DNA from: Chitinophagaceae bacterium UBA2791
GTDB lineage: Bacteria; Bacteroidota; Bacteroidia; Chitinophagales; Chitinophagaceae
Direction: 5' to 3'
Assembly: GCA_002352105.1 (NCBI GenBank)
Contig: DEHV01000061.1
Coordinates: 33,112 to 41,100, forward strand
Length of the DNA stretch: 7,989 nucleotides
Part shown: positions 5,629 through 7,989 of the stretch, one piece after another
How the letters are laid out: each line of letters begins with the position of its first letter
Position numbering within the stretch: the first letter of the stretch is position 1
Program-made: the position numbers and the translations under genes
The notes under the pieces: generated by a model
What the model was told of the DNA's origin: nothing
Database searches by the model: none
What the model saw: only the letters and a program-made list of their open reading frames with translations

Positions 5629-7476
5629 TTGCTTCCCCTGCTGACCATACATAACCTGCGCATTGATTTTGCCACGGAAGCCGGCAAACATACCGCCTTA
5701 AACGGCATCTCCTTTCAGGTGAACAGGGGCGAAATAGTGGGATTGGCAGGAGAATCCGGATCAGGGAAATCGGTAAGCTCGCTGGCCATACTACAACTGT
5801 TGGCTTCCCCTCCTGCGCGCTATATAAGCGGGGAAATATTGTTCTCTCCGGATGGCCTGAGGCAATTCAATATGGTCGGACTCGACCGACAGCGCTTACA
5901 ATCCATCCGCGGGCGCCATATCGCCATGATCTTCCAGGAGCCCATGAGCTCTCTTAACCCTGTTTTTACCTGCGGCGACCAGGTGATGGAGGCGATCCGT
6001 TTACACGAAAAAATATCCAGGGAGCAAGCGCGCCGCAAGACCATCGAACTCCTGACGAAAGTGAAGCTGCCCGATCCGGCGCTGATCTTCAATCGCTATC
6101 CGCACCAGCTCAGCGGGGGCCAGAAACAACGCGTAATGATCGCCATGGCCATCAGCAGCAATCCCTCGCTGCTGATCTGCGACGAGCCCACAACGGCGCT
6201 CGACGTAACCGTACAGAAAAGCGTGCTGGAACTGCTGGCGGAGCTTCAGTCGCAAACCGGCATGGGCGTAATCTTTATTACGCATGATCTTGGGGTGATC
6301 GCAGAGATCTCGCACAGGACCATCATCCTGTATAAGGGAAAGATTGTAGAAGAGGGGCCGACAGCGGATATCCTATCCCATCCTGCCCACCCCTACACGA
6401 AGGGATTGCTCGCCTGCCGGCCTGCCCTCTATGCCAGGGGAGAACGATTGCCAACGGCAAGCGAGTTCCTGGAAAAAGGCGGCAACACAACAGATAAAAA
6501 TTATTCATTACCGTTAACCAATGAACGAAAAAATGATCTTCCCGAAAAAACGCCTGCCGCAACTGATGAAACAACGCGCACATCTATACCGACAGGCCTT
6601 ACAGACTCTTTGACGGACGAAACCAGGGAAATAAAAGAACGCGCGTCCGCTGCAACAGGCGATCCGCGGCCCGTCTTGTTAAAAGTGGAAAACCTGCAGG
6701 TATGGTTCCCGGCAAAAAAATCTTTCACCGGCAAACCGCTTCATTTTGTAAAAGCAGTAGACAATATCAGCTTCGAGGTATATGCGGGCGAAACCCTGGG
6801 GCTGGTGGGCGAATCGGGTTGCGGCAAAACCACCCTGGGGCGGGCCCTGCTGCGGCTTATCGAGCCTACCGGCGGAAGGATCCTTTACCGGGGCAGGGAC
6901 CTGGCCGGTTATTCGGGCGCTGCGTTGAAAAAATTCAGGAAAAACATACAGATCATTTTCCAGGACCCCTACTCTTCTTTAAACCCGGCAATCACGATCG
7001 GTCAGGCTATAGAAGAACCGATGAAGATCCACCGCCTCTACGCTACGGCCAAAGAAAGAAAGGAAAAGACAATAGCGCTGCTGGAAAAAGTCAACCTGCA
7101 GGCCGATCATTACCGCCGGTATCCGCATGAATTTTCCGGCGGGCAGCGTCAACGCATCGTGATTGCCCGGGCGTTGGCGCCCCAACCCGATTTTATTGTC
7201 TGCGACGAGTCGGTCTCCGCGCTCGATGTCAGCATCCAGGCGCAGGTGTTAAATCTCCTGAACGATCTCAAAAAAGAGCTGGGGTTCACCAGCATCTTTA
7301 TTTCCCATGATCTCTCGGTGGTCAGGTATACTAGCGACAGGATCATGGTCATGAACCAGGGCAAAATAGAGGAGATCGGGGAAGCTGAGCATATCTATCG
7401 CCATCCCCAAAAGGCCTATTCGCGCAAACTGCTGGAAGCCATCCCGGGCATCCGCCCAGGTACAGCGTTGGAATAA
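5629..7476 (+). CDS. Fused double ABC ATPase, dipeptide/oligopeptide transporter type (DppD-DppF-like)
   Basis: This 615-residue cytoplasmic protein would supply both ATPase sites of a peptide-type ABC importer. Domain 1 (about 1-265) has Walker A GESGSGKS at 41-48, Q-loop Q103, signature LSGGQ at 161-165, Walker B LLICDE at 181-186 and H219. It ends with the oligopeptide-transporter C-terminal region (HPAHPYTKGLLACRP). A polar linker of about 80 residues, rich in Thr, Ser, Glu and Lys, follows. Domain 2 (about 350-615) has Walker A GESGCGKT at 394-401, Q445, signature FSGGQ at 502-506, Walker B FIVCDE at 522-527 and H560. Both sites look intact. The start must be non-ATG: TAA closes the frame at 5611-5613 and the first in-frame ATG is codon 82, past Walker A. 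TTG at 5629 fits the family N-terminus. No permease or binding-protein gene lies nearby, so the substrate is unknown; YejF-like use is possible. Confidence 0.9.
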   Translation: MLPLLTIHNLRIDFATEAGKHTALNGISFQVNRGEIVGLAGESGSGKSVSSLAILQLLASPPARYISGEILFSPDGLRQFNMVGLDRQRLQSIRGRHIAMIFQEPMSSLNPVFTCGDQVMEAIRLHEKISREQARRKTIELLTKVKLPDPALIFNRYPHQLSGGQKQRVMIAMAISSNPSLLICDEPTTALDVTVQKSVLELLAELQSQTGMGVIFITHDLGVIAEISHRTIILYKGKIVEEGPTADILSHPAHPYTKGLLACRPALYARGERLPTASEFLEKGGNTTDKNYSLPLTNERKNDLPEKTPAATDETTRTSIPTGLTDSLTDETREIKERASAATGDPRPVLLKVENLQVWFPAKKSFTGKPLHFVKAVDNISFEVYAGETLGLVGESGCGKTTLGRALLRLIEPTGGRILYRGRDLAGYSGAALKKFRKNIQIIFQDPYSSLNPAITIGQAIEEPMKIHRLYATAKERKEKTIALLEKVNLQADHYRRYPHEFSGGQRQRIVIARALAPQPDFIVCDESVSALDVSIQAQVLNLLNDLKKELGFTSIFISHDLSVVRYTSDRIMVMNQGKIEEIGEAEHIYRHPQKAYSRKLLEAIPGIRPGTALE

Positions 7477-7594
7477 TGATGATCATCGCGGATGGGCATT
7501 TTAGCTCGACCTGCCCGCCAGGCGCCCGCCGACAGATCGGCAGCGCGCTCAATTTCAATATGTTGTGACGGAACAAATACTACCAGACGGGTTT

Positions 7595-7602
7595 TAGCTT
7601 TG
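7595..7602 (+). promoter_or_regulatory. Perfect TAnnTTTG box, distal to queA
   Basis: TAGCTTTG matches the -7 consensus fully. There is no TTG at 17-23 bp upstream (the nearest is 29 bp away), and it lies about 245 bp before queA. It may be a distal promoter or chance. Confidence 0.22.
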
Positions 7603-7703
7603 ATCTGACAGCCCGGTTTCAGCGCATAGCGGCAACGGTAGATAAAAAAATGATATACGTCTGCCTGGCCGGAAAAAATAAACGCAAGAGGTCAAAAAAT
7701 CAT

Positions 7704-7711
7704 TACCTTTG
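7704..7711 (+). promoter_or_regulatory. Likely -7 box of the queA promoter
   Basis: TACCTTTG is a full match to TAnnTTTG and is followed by GCCCGC. Transcription would start near 7718, giving a leader of about 130 nt before queA. The -33 TTG element is not seen at the expected distance, where the sequence is A-rich. Confidence 0.42.
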
Positions 7712-7742
7712 CCCGCTTGAAAAAGGAACCGTACATAATATC

Positions 7743-7786
7743 AACCTGGTGCCGTAAGATCAGGTTAGTATCGGACCAAACCCGAT
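7743..7786 (+). repeat. Two tandem inverted repeats in the queA leader
   Basis: The first repeat pairs AACCTGGT (7743-7750) with ATCAGGTT (7759-7766), eight pairs including one G-U, around an 8-base loop. The second pairs ATCGG (7770-7774) with CCGAT (7782-7786) around ACCAAAC. Neither is followed directly by a T-run, so they are not standard terminators. They would lie in the 5' leader of queA if the box at 7704 is used. Confidence 0.4.
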
Positions 7787-7846
7787 CGGCCCTCTCCATC
7801 CCTCCTCGTTTGATATCATGTGGCAACATTTTAAATAATTGTTTAC

Positions 7847-7989
7847 ATGAAGTTATCCCAGTTTAAGTTTGATCTGCCGCTCAACCTTATTGCCCAACAT
7901 CCAGCCAAAAAAAGAGAAGATGCGCGAATGATGGTTATTCACCGGAAAACCGGGCAAATTGAAAACAAACATTTCCGCGATATCATAGA
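7847..7989 (+). CDS. queA: tRNA preQ1(34) S-adenosylmethionine ribosyltransferase-isomerase QueA (5' part)
   Basis: QueA transfers and isomerises the ribosyl group of S-adenosylmethionine onto preQ1 at position 34 of tRNAs for Asp, Asn, His and Tyr, making epoxyqueuosine. Only the first 47 codons and two bases are in the window; the frame is open at the right edge. The visible sequence, MKLSQFKFDLP followed by LIAQHPAKKREDARMMVI, is the typical QueA N-terminus, including the IAQ-P and (R)(E/D)-(S/A)R(L/M)M(V/M) segments. The ATG at 7847 is the natural start, as the family begins at this motif. Upstream is a 370 bp gap with a possible promoter and structured leader. The catalytic part lies outside the window. 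Confidence 0.93.
   Translation, partial: MKLSQFKFDLPLNLIAQHPAKKREDARMMVIHRKTGQIENKHFRDII

Larger units (their letters stand above)
7477..7846. other. 370 bp intergenic region between the ABC ATPase gene and queA
   Basis: No convincing gene was found. Near the ABC stop lies a palindrome, GATGATCATC, at 7478-7487. A GC-rich patch follows, with GCCCGCC repeated at 7513-7519 and 7524-7530 and a small hairpin, GCCGA-CAGA-TCGGC, at 7528-7541. Two perfect TAnnTTTG boxes occur at 7595-7602 and 7704-7711, and the last 130 bp form a leader with two inverted repeats. Base composition shifts from GC-rich at the left to AT-rich just before queA. No clear intrinsic terminator for the ABC gene is visible. 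Confidence 0.5.

Noticed and set aside
7476..7568. 30-codon ORF whose ATG overlaps the ABC stop codon (TAATG).
   Set aside because: The overlap suggests coupling, but the translation runs through the GC-rich repeat patch and shows no protein-like pattern.
7349..7576. Minus-strand frame of 75 codons over the ABC gene end and the following gap.
   Set aside because: It mostly overlaps the ABC coding sequence and its translation is Pro/Cys/Arg-rich without any recognised motif.

Overview
The window looks like chromosomal housekeeping DNA from a member of the Bacteroidota, most likely a Chitinophagaceae-like genome. This rests on three things: the protein variants (a CcmD-like subunit with a signal peptide, a short-form AMP nucleosidase, a QueA beginning MKLSQFKF), promoter boxes of the TTG-N(17-23)-TAnnTTTG type, and the general lack of Shine-Dalgarno sequences. 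The lineage is inferred by recall of family variants, not by a search. No mobile element, CRISPR array, tRNA or rRNA was seen.

Layout. On the minus strand, an acidic, partly coiled-coil protein of unknown function starts at 411 and runs off the left edge. Divergent from it on the plus strand is a cytochrome c maturation segment: ccmB (636-1298, TTG start), a gap of about 200 bp with a good promoter and an AT-rich dyad, then ccmC (start moved to the ATG at 1502) and a ccmD-like gene overlapping it by ATGA. A glutamate dehydrogenase gene (2468-3883) follows 73 bp later. It converges, with an 11 bp gap, on a minus-strand gene for a stand-alone HsdR-N-type PD-(D/E)XK protein (3895-4335).

On the plus strand again come the AMP nucleosidase gene (4575-5345), a roughly 280 bp gap with a possible 41-residue ORF, a fused double-ATPase ABC protein of the dipeptide/oligopeptide type (5629-7476, TTG start), a 370 bp gap with two perfect TAnnTTTG boxes and a structured leader, and the first 47 codons of queA at the right edge.

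How the genes work together. ccmB, ccmC and the ccmD-like gene form one functional group: heme handling for cytochrome c maturation at the inner membrane. Their usual partners ccmA, ccmE and ccmF are not in the window. The other genes cover amino-acid/nitrogen metabolism, purine salvage, peptide uptake ATPase function and tRNA queuosine modification, and show no clear pathway link. I did not find a convincing undescribed system. The best leads are the ccmC promoter with its upstream dyad, the lone nuclease-fold protein, the linker of the fused ABC protein, and the queA leader.
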